Assembly (NCBI RefSeq): GCF_000196235.1
Contig: NC_008541.1
Span: 2,418,001-2,482,000 of the forward strand
DNA length: 64,000 bases
Source of the DNA: Arthrobacter sp. FB24
Lineage (GTDB): Bacteria; Actinomycetota; Actinomycetes; Actinomycetales; Micrococcaceae
Reading direction: 5' to 3'
Positions 7,857-16,949 of the stretch are shown here, piece after piece. Under the pieces are notes generated by a model. The model was not told the DNA's origin. It did no database searches and saw only the letters and a list, made by a program, of their open reading frames with translations. Numbering within the stretch: the first letter of the stretch is position 1; every line of letters begins with the position of its first letter. The position numbers and the translations under genes are program-made.

Positions 7857-10010
7857 ATGGCGGATGGAACGGAACAGGACCACACAGGAACAACAGACGA
7901 ACTGCTCCGCAAGCTGGCGGCAGTACGCGGCGTAAGCACGTCTTTCCGCGGCTGGGACGGTAAGGAACATCCCGTCGCGGCAAGCACGCTGCACAGCGTG
8001 CTTGCCGCGCTGGGAGACCGGACCGGGACGCCGGACGAGCTCCAAGACGCCCTTCGCGAGGCGGAACTGGCGCCGTGGCGGAGGCTGCTGCCGCCATCGG
8101 TGGTATCGAGAGAAGGTCGCGAAATCCACGTTGCCGTCCATGTCCCGCACGGAACACCCGTCAGGGTGTGGGCGGTAACCGAGGACGGGAACCGCGTTGA
8201 GGCCGGCCAGCGCGACAACTGGGAGGATCCGCGGGACGTGGACGGCACGCTCACAGGGCGGGCGTCCTTTGCCATTCCCGGCGATCTGCCCCTTGGCTGG
8301 CACACCCTGCATGCCGATGCCGCCGGGGAACTCGCGGAATGTGCCCTGGTCATTACGCCCGAGCGGCTGGAAACCACCAGGCGCCTGGCATCCGAGCGCC
8401 ATTGGGGGCTCACAGCCCAGCTGTACTCGGTCCGGTCTTCCCGCTCTTGGGGCATCGGCGATTTCTCCGACCTTCTGGACCTTGCCGCGATTGCAGGAGA
8501 GGACGGTGCGGGTTTTGTCCTGGTAAATCCCCTGCACGCGGGGGAACCCCGGCCTCCCATTGAGGATTCGCCGTATCTGCCCACCACCCGCCGTTTCTTC
8601 AACCCGCTCTATATCCGCGTTGAGGACGTGCCGGAGTACGGATACCTGGACCCTGCATCCAGGGCAGGCATCGAGAAGAACGCGGCATTGCTTCATTCCG
8701 CCAATACGGCGGTCGGCCTGCTGGAAAGAAACGTCAGCTACCAAGCCAAACTCGAGGCCCTTGAGCTCATTTTCAAGGTCCGCCGCAGTCCCGGCCGTGC
8801 GCGCATGTTTGAGAACTTCTGCGCAGCGGAAGGCAAGGGCATCGATGACTTCGCCCTGTGGTGCACGCTTGCGGAGCGGCTTCCGCCGACGGCGCCCGAG
8901 TGGTCCGGCGAGGCACTGTCCCCGGACACCCCGTACTGCGACAATGTGCGGCACGAGCAAGCGGACCGGCTGGAGTTTTACCGCTGGTTGCAGTGGATCT
9001 GCGACGAGCAGCTGGCTACCGCCCAGCGGACGGCGAAACATTGCGGGATGGCCATCGGCATCGTCCATGACCTGGCGGTGGGCGTCAAGACCACCGGGGC
9101 AGACGCCTGGATGCTTCGCGGCGTGCTCGCCCAGGGCGTCACTGTCGGCGCCCCGCCGGACGTCTTCAACCAGCAGGGACAGAACTGGACCCAGCCGCCT
9201 TGGCACCCCGGACGGCTGGCGGCGGCAGGGTACAAACCGTACCGCGACATGCTGCGAACCGTACTCCGCCATGCAGGCGGCATCCGCGTGGACCACATCC
9301 TTGGACTCTTCCGCCTGTGGTGGATCCCGGAATTCGCCGGTCCGGACGAGGGCACGTATGTGTACTACGACCATGAAGCCCTCATCGGCATCCTGGCACT
9401 TGAGGCCCAGCGGGCCGGCGCGACTGTTGTCGGCGAGGACCTTGGCGTGTTCGAACCCTGGGTCCGTGACTACCTCACGGAGCGGGGCATCCTCGGCACT
9501 TCCATCCTGTGGTTCGAACACAATGAAGCGGGCCCGCTGCCGCCCGAAAAGTACCGCCAACAGTGCCTGACCAGCGTCAACACCCACGACCTGCCCCCGA
9601 CGGCCGGATACCTCGCGGGGGAGCATGTCACGCTCCGCGAAACGCTGGGCCTGCTCCTGCGCCCGGTCGAAGAGGAACGGGCGGAGGCGGCAGCGGAGCA
9701 GGAGGCCGTGCTGGCCCTGGTCCGCGAACGGGGGCTGCTCGCGGATTCGTCGGCGGACGTTCAGCGCACCGTCGAGGCGCTGTACGCATTGACCGCCTTG
9801 ACGCCGTCTGCCCTACTGGGCGTTGCCCTGGTCGACGCCGTCGGTGAGACTCGCACGCAGAACCAGCCCGGAACGGACGCGGAGCACCCGAATTGGCGTA
9901 TTCCGCTCGCGGGGCCCGGGGGGCCGGTACTGATTGACGACCTGGCGGATAACGCCCGGTTCAATTCGTTGGTCGGGGTGGTCCGGGATGCGCTGAAGCC
10001 GTCCGGTTAA
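7857..10010 (+). CDS. malQ: 4-alpha-glucanotransferase (amylomaltase)
   Basis: 717 aa, the usual length of actinobacterial MalQ (GH77). It transfers maltodextrin segments between 1,4-alpha-glucans and releases glucose. The GH77 signatures are present: nucleophile Asp at about 479 in RVDHILGLFRLWWIPE, acid/base Glu at about 527 in VVGEDLGVF, and Asp at about 578 in NTHDLPPTAGYL. The N-terminal ~140 residues are the extra beta-sandwich-like region found in high-GC MalQ. Translation starts at an ATG in ATGGCGGATGG; no glycogen genes adjoin it. Confidence 0.96.
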   Translation: MADGTEQDHTGTTDELLRKLAAVRGVSTSFRGWDGKEHPVAASTLHSVLAALGDRTGTPDELQDALREAELAPWRRLLPPSVVSREGREIHVAVHVPHGTPVRVWAVTEDGNRVEAGQRDNWEDPRDVDGTLTGRASFAIPGDLPLGWHTLHADAAGELAECALVITPERLETTRRLASERHWGLTAQLYSVRSSRSWGIGDFSDLLDLAAIAGEDGAGFVLVNPLHAGEPRPPIEDSPYLPTTRRFFNPLYIRVEDVPEYGYLDPASRAGIEKNAALLHSANTAVGLLERNVSYQAKLEALELIFKVRRSPGRARMFENFCAAEGKGIDDFALWCTLAERLPPTAPEWSGEALSPDTPYCDNVRHEQADRLEFYRWLQWICDEQLATAQRTAKHCGMAIGIVHDLAVGVKTTGADAWMLRGVLAQGVTVGAPPDVFNQQGQNWTQPPWHPGRLAAAGYKPYRDMLRTVLRHAGGIRVDHILGLFRLWWIPEFAGPDEGTYVYYDHEALIGILALEAQRAGATVVGEDLGVFEPWVRDYLTERGILGTSILWFEHNEAGPLPPEKYRQQCLTSVNTHDLPPTAGYLAGEHVTLRETLGLLLRPVEEERAEAAAEQEAVLALVRERGLLADSSADVQRTVEALYALTALTPSALLGVALVDAVGETRTQNQPGTDAEHPNWRIPLAGPGGPVLIDDLADNARFNSLVGVVRDALKPSG

Positions 10011-10070
10011 GTGCTTTTCCCGCGGAGTTCTACGTTCTGCTAGGGCGCTTGTCGGGCATCGGCCCCGTGC

Positions 10071-10964
10071 TTATGCCCCGGTTTCCGGCCCGGGATGATC
10101 TTCCGCGGGACCGAGGAGCCGCAGTGCCTCCTGGTGCGACTCAAGTTCCCCCGGGCTCACCGCCCGCCCCTGCATAAAGCCTGCGCCGGCCAGCATCCGG
10201 CGCAGTTCCGGGAGCGTCCGCGGGGTGGTCACGCCGAGGTGCGCCATGGCGTGGCAGTTTGAACATAGGGGCACGAGATCCGTCACCGGATCCAGCCGGT
10301 AGCTGCTGTCCAGCAGCGAAACCGGCGTGGTGTGGTGAACATCGATGAACTCCCTGCCGGCGTCTCCATAGGCGATTTCGAAGGAAAAGCCGCAGGCTGC
10401 ACAACTTGTTCCGTAGTGGGCGATGCAGGCACGTCGTGCCTCCGGATTTCGTTCGTACCGGTTCACCTCTACCTTGCTGACGGCCCACGCGGGATAGGTC
10501 CCGGGCACCGGCAAGGTGGACCCGGAAAGCGGCGGCGGTCCTTCCAGTCGCCAGAGGTCACGGATGCGGGCCTGCGCGGACGGCTCAATGGCCTGCCCGT
10601 TACGCACCCTGTTCCAGCGCAGCTCCGGAAGGGCGGTGCTCAGGACTTCCTGCCCGATCTGGTCGCCAAGGGGCAGGAGCGAGTCGAATGCGACCGTCAC
10701 GGCAGGGGAAGGCGTCCCGCCGGCGGCTGCAGCAGGCGGCGCAGCCCATGGCTGCGGGCGGATCACCACGCCGTGCCCGAGGAGACCGGGCCCGTGCTTT
10801 CCCTTGAGCAGCAGCCACGCGTCCCCGCGGGCGGGGACGCCGGCGGGGCGGCTAAAATGCCACTCTCCGTGAGCTTGACCGGCGTCGCTGACCTGCTCGA
10901 CGACGGACGCGTAGTTCCAGTCGTTCCAGCGGTCAGGGTTCCACACCAGGAAGATGGCTGTCAT
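10071..10964 (-). CDS. HNH endonuclease with an EVE-like N-terminal domain
   Basis: 297 aa. Residues about 1-130 (FLVWNPDRWNDW, then GDAWLLLKGKHGPGLLGHG) resemble an EVE/PUA-like modified-base-reading domain in length and in the Trp-rich start and GD..LL...GPGLLGHG core; this is a pattern-level assignment. Residues about 190-260 form an HNH nuclease: paired CAACG and CSNC cysteines, with DVHHTTPVS and NCHAMAHLG supplying the His-Asn-His residues. Similar fusions are associated with restriction of modified DNA (McrA-like). It stands alone, with no methylase or partner gene adjacent. Confidence 0.88.
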   Translation of the reverse strand: MTAIFLVWNPDRWNDWNYASVVEQVSDAGQAHGEWHFSRPAGVPARGDAWLLLKGKHGPGLLGHGVVIRPQPWAAPPAAAAGGTPSPAVTVAFDSLLPLGDQIGQEVLSTALPELRWNRVRNGQAIEPSAQARIRDLWRLEGPPPLSGSTLPVPGTYPAWAVSKVEVNRYERNPEARRACIAHYGTSCAACGFSFEIAYGDAGREFIDVHHTTPVSLLDSSYRLDPVTDLVPLCSNCHAMAHLGVTTPRTLPELRRMLAGAGFMQGRAVSPGELESHQEALRLLGPAEDHPGPETGA

Positions 10965-11022
10965 GCGCCCATTCTTTCAGGGTAATGACGGGACGGACCC
11001 GCCGGTTCTCTGACGGGGCAGG

Positions 11023-11394
11023 TCATCCGGTGACGGATTGAAGCCAGTTCAGTGCTTCGTCCTCGTCCGTGAAGTATTCACTTGGGCAGGCCGGCAGGGG
11101 CAGCCCAAGCAGTCCATGCGCGATGACGCGGTCCACGGGGGTGCTGCCCAGGATGGCGAAGGCACTGACAGTCGCTGCAGAGCTGTAGACACGGATCGCT
11201 TCACGGCTGACTGAGCCCACACCCGTGATGTCCAGCAGAACCCCGCCGCGGGCGCCGCCGGTCAAGGCCAGCAGCTGTTCCCGGGTGCGGATCCCGTCCT
11301 CTTCCGTGACCCGGGCGCCGGGTCGCAGGGTGATGCGCGATACTCCCTCGCGTATATGGCCCACGCAGACGTTGGCCTCGGTGCTGTTGGTCAT
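11023..11394 (-). CDS. STAS-like small protein
   Basis: 123 aa, with the alternating beta/alpha pattern of a STAS/SpoIIAA-like domain: VSRITLRPGARVTEEDG, then GGVLLDITGVGSVSREA, a segment predicting a strand and helix that mention a variable domain core, then FAILGSTPVDRVIAHGLL. Similar short actinobacterial proteins are usually annotated STAS/SEC14-like or hypothetical. No partner kinase or sigma factor gene is nearby, so a role as anti-sigma antagonist cannot be claimed. The start is an ATG at 11394 in a short intergenic region upstream. Confidence 0.75.
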   Translation of the reverse strand: MTNSTEANVCVGHIREGVSRITLRPGARVTEEDGIRTREQLLALTGGARGGVLLDITGVGSVSREAIRVYSSAATVSAFAILGSTPVDRVIAHGLLGLPLPACPSEYFTDEDEALNWLQSVTG

Positions 11395-11533
11395 TGGCTC
11401 CCCCGGCGGTGCAGTACTCAGCGCAGCCGGCCGGCTGCAATCTTCCCCGGCATTTCACCGGGAAAGCTGCCCCGGCGTCAATCTAACCGGACCCGGCGTC
11501 ATTGTCCATCAACCACGCAGTCCCTTCAGTGCG

Positions 11534-12733
11534 TCATCTGCGGGGGAGGACATGATGCTCCAGCACATAGTCCGCGATCGCCATCGCGGAGGTCGCCGCC
11601 GGGGAGGGGGCGTTCCGCAGGAGGGTCACCGGTCCCATCTCCTCGATCGCAAAGTCGTCGAGGAGGCTGCCGTCCAGTGACCATGCCTGCGCGCGGACGC
11701 CGGCGGCGGTCTTCGCCGTCAGGTCGTCCATGTGAAGTTCGGGGATGAACCTGCGTGCCTGCCGGAAATACAGCGGCTTGATCAGGGAGGCGGCGATCTC
11801 CTGCGCGCCCATCCGCCAGTGTCTCCGGGCCAGCGCCATCGCGCCGGGCCACATGATCGACGCAGCAGTGTCCTGGAAGGACACTTTGCTCCAGCGATAG
11901 CCCTCCCGGGCCAGGGCAGGCACGGCGTTTGGCCCCACGTGGATGGTGTCGTAGACGCCGCGGGTGAAGTGGACGCCCAGGAAGGGGAAGCGGGGATCAG
12001 GCACGGGGTAAATCATGCCCCTGACAAAGTGTTGTTTCGCGGCTGACAGGTCCCAGTACTCCCCGCGGAAGGGGAGGATCCTGGGCGCCGGAGAAGCGCC
12101 CGCAAGTCCGGCAACGACGTCGGACTGTAGCCCGGCGCAGGCGATCAGTCGATCGAAGGTGAATTCGGCGTGGCTGGTGGTGACAAGCACTTTGCCGCGT
12201 TCGGCAGTGATGGACACGGCTTCGTGGCCCAGCATGATCCGCCCGCCTGCAGCCCGGATATCCTCGGCCATGGACTCCGTGATGGCAGCAAAGTCGACGA
12301 CGGCGGTATGCGGTGAGTGGAGTGCTGCCACGCCGGCGACGTGGGGCTCCACCTCGCGCATCGCGTCGGCGCCGAGCCGGCGCAGCCCGGGCACGCCGTT
12401 TGCGACCGAGCGGCTTTCAATGTCTGCAAGGGCCGGAAGTTCATCCTCTGTAACGGCAACGACAAGCTTGCCCAGTTCCCGGTACGGCAGGTTCCTCTCC
12501 CGGCAGTAGTCCCGCGTAAGCACCCGGCCGCGTTGGCACAGCATGGCTTTCAGTGATCCCGGGGCGTAATAGAGGCCCGCGTGCACCACACCGGAGTTAT
12601 GCCCCGTCTGGTGCGCGGCAACCCGCTGCTCCTTTTCCAGGACTGTGACGTCCGCCGGCCCGCGACTGCTGAGGGCGCGTGCAATCGCGATTCCGACGAT
12701 GCCGCCTCCAATAATGCCTATCTGCTCAGTCAT
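11534..12733 (-). CDS. lhgO: L-2-hydroxyglutarate oxidase
   Basis: 399 aa FAD-dependent oxidoreductase of the DAO family. The N-terminal dinucleotide motif GIIGGGIVGIAIAR binds FAD, followed by the family segment TGHNSGVVHAGLYY. A C-terminal FIPEL segment and a final FAD-binding GPVTLLRNAPSPAAT-like stretch agree with LhgO/YgaF, which oxidises L-2-hydroxyglutarate to 2-oxoglutarate and passes electrons to the membrane quinone pool. The ATG at 12733 is preferred to one at 12757 because the protein should begin just before the FAD motif. It follows the methyltransferase gene on the same strand by 45 bp. Confidence 0.9.
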   Translation of the reverse strand: MTEQIGIIGGGIVGIAIARALSSRGPADVTVLEKEQRVAAHQTGHNSGVVHAGLYYAPGSLKAMLCQRGRVLTRDYCRERNLPYRELGKLVVAVTEDELPALADIESRSVANGVPGLRRLGADAMREVEPHVAGVAALHSPHTAVVDFAAITESMAEDIRAAGGRIMLGHEAVSITAERGKVLVTTSHAEFTFDRLIACAGLQSDVVAGLAGASPAPRILPFRGEYWDLSAAKQHFVRGMIYPVPDPRFPFLGVHFTRGVYDTIHVGPNAVPALAREGYRWSKVSFQDTAASIMWPGAMALARRHWRMGAQEIAASLIKPLYFRQARRFIPELHMDDLTAKTAAGVRAQAWSLDGSLLDDFAIEEMGPVTLLRNAPSPAATSAMAIADYVLEHHVLPRR

Positions 12734-12778
12734 TCGTAAGGCCCCCAGACGGGGCATCTTCAGCGGCGTGCAGGACCA

Positions 12779-14083
12779 TCACATCCATGCGTGCCGCCGC
12801 AGCGGGGGTTCGGTCCCGCCAGGGCGCTGGACGAGCACCTGGTTGACGCCTGTCAGTCCGTTCTCGAAGCCCAGCGCACTCGCGGCCATGTAGAGCCGCC
12901 ACACGCGCGCCCGTCCGGGGCTGCTGGTGTGCACGGCGTCATCCCAGTGCTCCTCCAGGTTACGCACCCAGGCGCGAAGGGTCAGGGCGTAGTGCTGCCG
13001 CAGCGCCTCGACGTCGAGCACTTCGAGCCCGCCGGACTCCAGCGCACCGATCATGTCCGCAAGGCTGAGCATTTCGCCGTCGGGGAAGACGTACCGGGGT
13101 ATGAACGAATCAGGGTCCGGGCTCGTTGGGCCCGCGTTCCACGAGATGGCGTGGTTAAGCAGCCTGCCGCCGGGCCGCAGCAGGTTGTGGAGCTGGGAGA
13201 CGTAACGGGAGATCTGCTCGCGGCCGACGTGTTCGGACATGCCGATGGAGCTGATCGCATCGAACGGTCCGTCGTCCACGTCGCGGTAGTCCTGGACCCG
13301 GATGTCCACGCGATCCGTCAGGCCCGCGTCGGCCACGCGCTTGCGCGCCAGCCCTGCCTGTTCATTCGAAAGTGTTACGCCAACGACGTCCACGCCGAAG
13401 CGCTGGGCCGCGTGAAGCGCGAAGCTGCCCCAGCCGCAGCCGACGTCCAGTACGCGCATGCCGGGCTGCAACCCCAGTTTGCGGCAGACCAGGTCGATTT
13501 TGGCTTCCTGGGCGGCCTCGAGGCTGTTGGCCTGGTCATCATCTGTGTCCGTTTTCTCGTTCCAGACAGCGCACGAGTAGACCATTGACGGGCCAAGAAC
13601 CAGGGCGTAGAAATCGTTGCCGACGTCGTAGTGGTGCGAGATCGCAGCCGCGTCGCGGCTCTTCGAATGGCGCCGGCCCTGTCGATGCACCTTGGATTCC
13701 TCCGGAGGCGGAGCAGGATTCGGGCCGATCGCGCCGATCCGGATCGCGGTTCTGAGCAATGTCCACAATTCCTTGGCGGTCAAAGGAGGAAATGGACCGG
13801 GCTCGGCGAACTTTCCTGCCGAGCTCAGCGCGGCGAAGCTGGCGAAAATGTCACCCGGCGCGTCGATGTCCCCGGCCACATATGCCCGGCTGAGGCCGAG
13901 CTGCCCGGGCGACCAAAGCATGCGGCGCAAGGCCCGGCGGGAACGGAACTCAATCACAGGGGCGTCGTCCGGGCCGGCCTCCGTCCCATCCCAGGCCCGC
14001 AACCTTAGCGGGATCCCTTCCGTACCGAGGACGATGGCCAGCGCTTCGGCCAGCCGTGTTGCCACACCCTTTGTCTTCGCCAT
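12779..14083 (-). CDS. Cyclopropane-fatty-acyl-phospholipid synthase family methyltransferase
   Basis: 434 aa, the length of bacterial CFA synthases. A SAM-binding motif I (VLDVGCGWGSFALHAAQRFG) lies near residue 205, followed by VGVTLSNEQ and SIGMSEHVG, all typical of CFA/mycolic-acid-type methyltransferases that add a methylene or methyl group to unsaturated acyl chains of membrane lipids. It is first in a probable two-gene operon with lhgO. In Micrococcaceae the true lipid substrate is untested, so 10-methyl versus cyclopropane products cannot be told apart. Confidence 0.9.
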   Translation of the reverse strand: MAKTKGVATRLAEALAIVLGTEGIPLRLRAWDGTEAGPDDAPVIEFRSRRALRRMLWSPGQLGLSRAYVAGDIDAPGDIFASFAALSSAGKFAEPGPFPPLTAKELWTLLRTAIRIGAIGPNPAPPPEESKVHRQGRRHSKSRDAAAISHHYDVGNDFYALVLGPSMVYSCAVWNEKTDTDDDQANSLEAAQEAKIDLVCRKLGLQPGMRVLDVGCGWGSFALHAAQRFGVDVVGVTLSNEQAGLARKRVADAGLTDRVDIRVQDYRDVDDGPFDAISSIGMSEHVGREQISRYVSQLHNLLRPGGRLLNHAISWNAGPTSPDPDSFIPRYVFPDGEMLSLADMIGALESGGLEVLDVEALRQHYALTLRAWVRNLEEHWDDAVHTSSPGRARVWRLYMAASALGFENGLTGVNQVLVQRPGGTEPPLRRHAWM

Positions 14084-14313
14084 GTACGTTTGCCCCTCAT
14101 CCGAACTGGAAATGCTGCCTGCCTGTTCCTCATCCCACGGTTACTTGAGGGCTCTGCCCGCCCTCAAGCGCACCTGTAGTTGTTCAATCTATGGTGCAAC
14201 CCCCGCCGATGTCTTGGGCCGAACGACACCTCTCACTTTCCGATCCAAAAATGATCGACCTGCGTGGAAATTGAGAGGAGGATTAAAGGGCATTCACTAT
14301 GAGGAGGTCAGTG

Positions 14314-14496
14314 ATGTGCTATCCGTATAACAAGGAATTCCGGAGGGACATTCGGAAAGAAGAGTCTCGGGAACCGGAAAAGCAGCCCGAACCCCGGGTG
14401 GAGGCCAAGGACTTCAAGTTCTGGGCTTTCCCGCGCCGGGAACGGAAGTTTACGGGCTCAGAACCGGTGGTTGACCGCACTCCCGAGAAGGTCTAG
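14314..14496 (+). CDS. Small charged hypothetical protein
   Basis: 60 aa, hydrophilic and rich in Arg, Lys, Glu and Pro, starting MCYPYNKEF and ending DRTPEKV. I do not recognise it. Support for a real gene: a perfect GAGGAGG site at 14301-14307, seven bases before the ATG at 14314, and a strong terminator right after the stop. The upstream in-frame ATG at 14299 overlaps that site and is less likely. It is divergent from the CFA synthase gene, with about 230 bp between them. Confidence 0.7.
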   Translation: MCYPYNKEFRRDIRKEESREPEKQPEPRVEAKDFKFWAFPRRERKFTGSEPVVDRTPEKV

Positions 14497-14520
14497 GCGA
14501 ACCTGGACCAGGGTAGGCAA

Positions 14521-14547
14521 AAGGCCCCGCTTATGCGGGGCCTTTCC
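14521..14547 (+). terminator. Rho-independent terminator after the 60-aa gene
   Basis: GGCCCCGC (14523-14530), loop TTAT, GCGGGGCC (14535-14542), then TTT. The perfect 8-bp GC stem and T run end the 60-aa gene's transcript. The A-rich left flank could also let it work for the minus-strand genes at 14611-15272. Confidence 0.85.
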
Positions 14548-14610
14548 TTGAGCTGTGGTCTTCCGTTGCCCGGGTTTTCTTTGCCGTCGCCGGGGTTTCC
14601 GGGCTTTAGC

Positions 14611-14802
14611 CTAGAGGTCTTCCTCGGAGAGCGCCTTGGTCTCAGCCGGAGTGGGGCGGCCCAAACGTTCGTCGAGCGCCACACGCAGCTTTGCTGCGGC
14701 GACCTGGACCCTGTGCTCGGACGGGGTTAGTTGCCGGCCGCGCGAAGCGGAGACGTGACGGGGCGTCCGGGATTTCTTCTGCTCCGGTGTGCTGGTGCTC
14801 AT
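14611..14802 (-). CDS. Small basic hypothetical protein
   Basis: 63 aa, hydrophilic: a Lys/Arg-rich N-terminus (MSTSTPEQKKSRTPRHVSAS) and a helical C-terminus ending LSEEDL. No recognised domain. The ATG at 14802 has GGAGG at a good distance and overlaps the stop of the upstream gene by 4 bp (ATGA), so the two are almost certainly coexpressed. Confidence 0.68.
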   Translation of the reverse strand: MSTSTPEQKKSRTPRHVSASRGRQLTPSEHRVQVAAAKLRVALDERLGRPTPAETKALSEEDL

Positions 14803-15272
14803 GGCCTTCCCTCCTCCGTTCGGTCCGTACTCGTGGTTCCATTGTCGCCGATTGGTTCCGCGGAGTCCACGGCTTCGACGTCCTCGTCCCACGTTCCTTC
14901 GCCGCCGTTGGCCTCCGTCACCGATTGCCACGCGATGTCCAGCAGTTCCAGTTCTTCTTCACGGGCAAGATCGCTGCGGGCCAGGACCGCCAGGGACGCC
15001 AGGCCAAGGGCTTTTGCATCCTCATCTGCCTCCAAGGCTTTGTCCAACGCCCACTGTGTGCGCTTCCACCACTCGGCGCGGTCATCAGCCCGGGTTCTTT
15101 GCCTCAGAGCCTGAGCGTCCGCCACGGCTTTTTGCCGCAGTGTCCGCCACCCAATGAACGCGGCCAGGACGGCGCCGGCCAGGACCGCCGGGGGGCCAAG
15201 CGCGGCAACAATCTGCCACCATTCGGCAGGGGCCGACACTGCTGCTTCAAGCGGGACCGGGGACAACTTCAC
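14799..15272 (-). CDS. Hypothetical single-pass membrane protein
   Basis: 157 aa with one N-terminal hydrophobic segment (about 20-45, GPPAVLAGAVLAAFIGWRTL) followed by a long charged helical region rich in Ala/Glu/Arg that could form a coiled coil, then an acidic tail. I do not recognise a family. It probably sits in the inner membrane with a cytoplasmic helical domain, in an overlapping pair with the 63-aa gene downstream. No strong ribosome-binding site precedes the ATG at 15272. Confidence 0.65.
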   Translation of the reverse strand: MKLSPVPLEAAVSAPAEWWQIVAALGPPAVLAGAVLAAFIGWRTLRQKAVADAQALRQRTRADDRAEWWKRTQWALDKALEADEDAKALGLASLAVLARSDLAREEELELLDIAWQSVTEANGGEGTWDEDVEAVDSAEPIGDNGTTSTDRTEEGRP

Positions 15273-15385
15273 ATAGTCAGCCTAGGCCTTGGCCTGTCGT
15301 GTGGCCGGCATTTGAACTGCCGCAGCAGCGAGTCTCCTGAGCCGGTGCACCTTTGGCCGGTACCGTTATTTCGGGGGTGCATGAC

Positions 15386-15958
15386 ATGGAGAACAGCGTT
15401 ACGGACCGGCTGTGGGATAGGGACGTGCAGGAGTTCATTTCAGCCTGCCGGCAGGAGAAACTGAGCGACATTGCGTTGGACCATAGACCCGGGGCCAACG
15501 GGCGGGTGCTGTTAGACGTCTCGGCCACTTACCGGTCCCGGAAAGGGCGCATCGTGCCTGTCGGTTACCGGTGGGCAGATTCACGGTCAGGCCTGGCCGC
15601 CGAGGTTTACGCCGGTAAGGCAAAGGCACCGGCGGGCGTGGAGCTGGACGGACTGTTCCGGCTCGCACTCAGGGCGGGTCTGTGGGCTGAGCGGCGACAC
15701 GTTGCCTTCGCGCTTCTGGCGGTCAGAGACGTTCAGTCAAAGGCCGACGGCGTCAGCAGCCGTTTGCAGCTTGAGTACCTGAAGGCGCTTGGCGCCAATG
15801 AGTCCGATTCGACGGCGTCGCTGCTGCGGGGCACGGGCGACTCAGCCGGGGATCCGGAGCGGATGGCGCTTATTGCCCAAGCGCGCGGGCTGACGATGCA
15901 GACGCTCAACGATCTCGCCTATTTGTACGGCAGCCGCTCTGGACACGACGAACCCTAG
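15386..15958 (+). CDS. Hypothetical protein
   Basis: 190 aa from the ATG at 15386, which has GGGGG at 15373-15377, against a TTG alternative at 15353. The protein is soluble and mixed alpha/beta, with a strand-like segment RIVPVGYRWADSRSG and helical C-terminal half (ARGLTMQTLNDLAYLYG). I do not recognise it. It lies among other orphan genes near the tRNA-Leu gene. Confidence 0.65.
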   Translation: MENSVTDRLWDRDVQEFISACRQEKLSDIALDHRPGANGRVLLDVSATYRSRKGRIVPVGYRWADSRSGLAAEVYAGKAKAPAGVELDGLFRLALRAGLWAERRHVAFALLAVRDVQSKADGVSSRLQLEYLKALGANESDSTASLLRGTGDSAGDPERMALIAQARGLTMQTLNDLAYLYGSRSGHDEP

Positions 15959-16087
15959 TAGGCCCATGCCGTTTTGCGCGAGGCCGGCCTTGCGGCGCGC
16001 ACCCGGACAGCTGTGACCGGCGCCATCACTAGGCCTGCAGCACCAGTGCCTGCGACGGCGATAACCTGAGCTGCAACTTCCGCATCA

Positions 16088-16840
16088 ATGAAGGACATGA
16101 CGATTCCGCGCCGTAGTTCCAAAGCACTGACCATTGTGACCGCCGTACTTCTGTTGGGAGGCCTTGCCGGTTGCGGGGCCGTTGAGTCGGCCGGGACTGC
16201 CGTCGCTGAAGCCGTCCGCAGCGCTGTACCGTCCGTAGGCGCAGGCAAGCCAGCCCCGCAGCCGGCGGGGAACCCGGATGAGGTTTCAGCCGCGTTGGCC
16301 CGGCTTGCGGCCATTCCGGTGAAGGGCCGCGCACCGAAAACCGGCTACAGCCGCGAACAGTTCGGCCCCGCCTGGGCTGACGTGGACCACAATGGCTGCG
16401 ACACACGGAACGACATCCTGGCCCGCGACCTGACCGGCGAGACCTTCAAACCGGGCACCCACGACTGCGTTGTGGCCGACGGGACGCTGGCTGACAAGTA
16501 CACCGGCAAGACGATCCGGTTCGTTCGCGGCGCGGAGACCAGCTCGGCGGTCCAGATAGACCACATCGTTCCGCTCTCCCTGGCATGGCAGACCGGCGCC
16601 CAGCAGATCACCGAAGAACAGCGAAAGCAGCTTGCCAACGATCCGTTGAACCTCATGGCGGCCGACGGGCCGGCAAACTCGGCCAAGGGTGACAAAGATG
16701 CGGCCACCTGGCTCCCGCCTAACAAAGGTTTCCGGTGCGAATACACGGCCCGGATGACCGCAGTGAAGGCAAAGTACAAGCTATGGGTGACCCAGCCCGA
16801 ACATGACGCGATCCAAGGCATCCTGGCCGCCTGCGCGTGA
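16088..16840 (+). CDS. Predicted lipoprotein with an HNH/DUF1524 nuclease domain
   Basis: 250 aa. An N-terminal signal peptide ends in lipobox LAGC (Cys29), placing the protein outside the cytoplasmic membrane. The C-terminal half carries the DUF1524-type HNH pattern DHIVPLSLAW, NDPLNLMAADG and a closing NSAKGDKDAATWLPP segment with the helical hydrolase core, plus YTARMTAVKAKYKLWV. These features match actinobacterial secreted HNH nucleases, often proposed for extracellular DNA degradation. The ATG at 16088 is used; the ATG at 16097 leaves the lipobox intact and cannot be excluded. Confidence 0.87.
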   Translation: MKDMTIPRRSSKALTIVTAVLLLGGLAGCGAVESAGTAVAEAVRSAVPSVGAGKPAPQPAGNPDEVSAALARLAAIPVKGRAPKTGYSREQFGPAWADVDHNGCDTRNDILARDLTGETFKPGTHDCVVADGTLADKYTGKTIRFVRGAETSSAVQIDHIVPLSLAWQTGAQQITEEQRKQLANDPLNLMAADGPANSAKGDKDAATWLPPNKGFRCEYTARMTAVKAKYKLWVTQPEHDAIQGILAACA

Positions 16841-16949
16841 TCCCGGGGGATGTGCCGCCCGGTACTTTCGCCTCTGGGGCGCAGCGCCCTAGTGGCGCCA
16901 CACTGATGAGTGGTTGCCCCGGCGCCAGGCGGGCTCGGAAAGGAACCCC

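Noticed and set aside
7097-8602. Long minus-strand extension of the DksA-like frame
   Set aside because: It runs antisense through the hemerythrin and malQ genes, has no family features, and the DksA domain starts at 7096.
7668-9626. 652-aa minus-strand frame opposite malQ
   Set aside because: Antisense shadow of malQ, whose catalytic motifs are intact.
14500-14650. Duplicate of the tRNA-Leu 3' end as an attachment site
   Set aside because: No match to the tRNA 3' end was found near the left edge of the orphan stretch.
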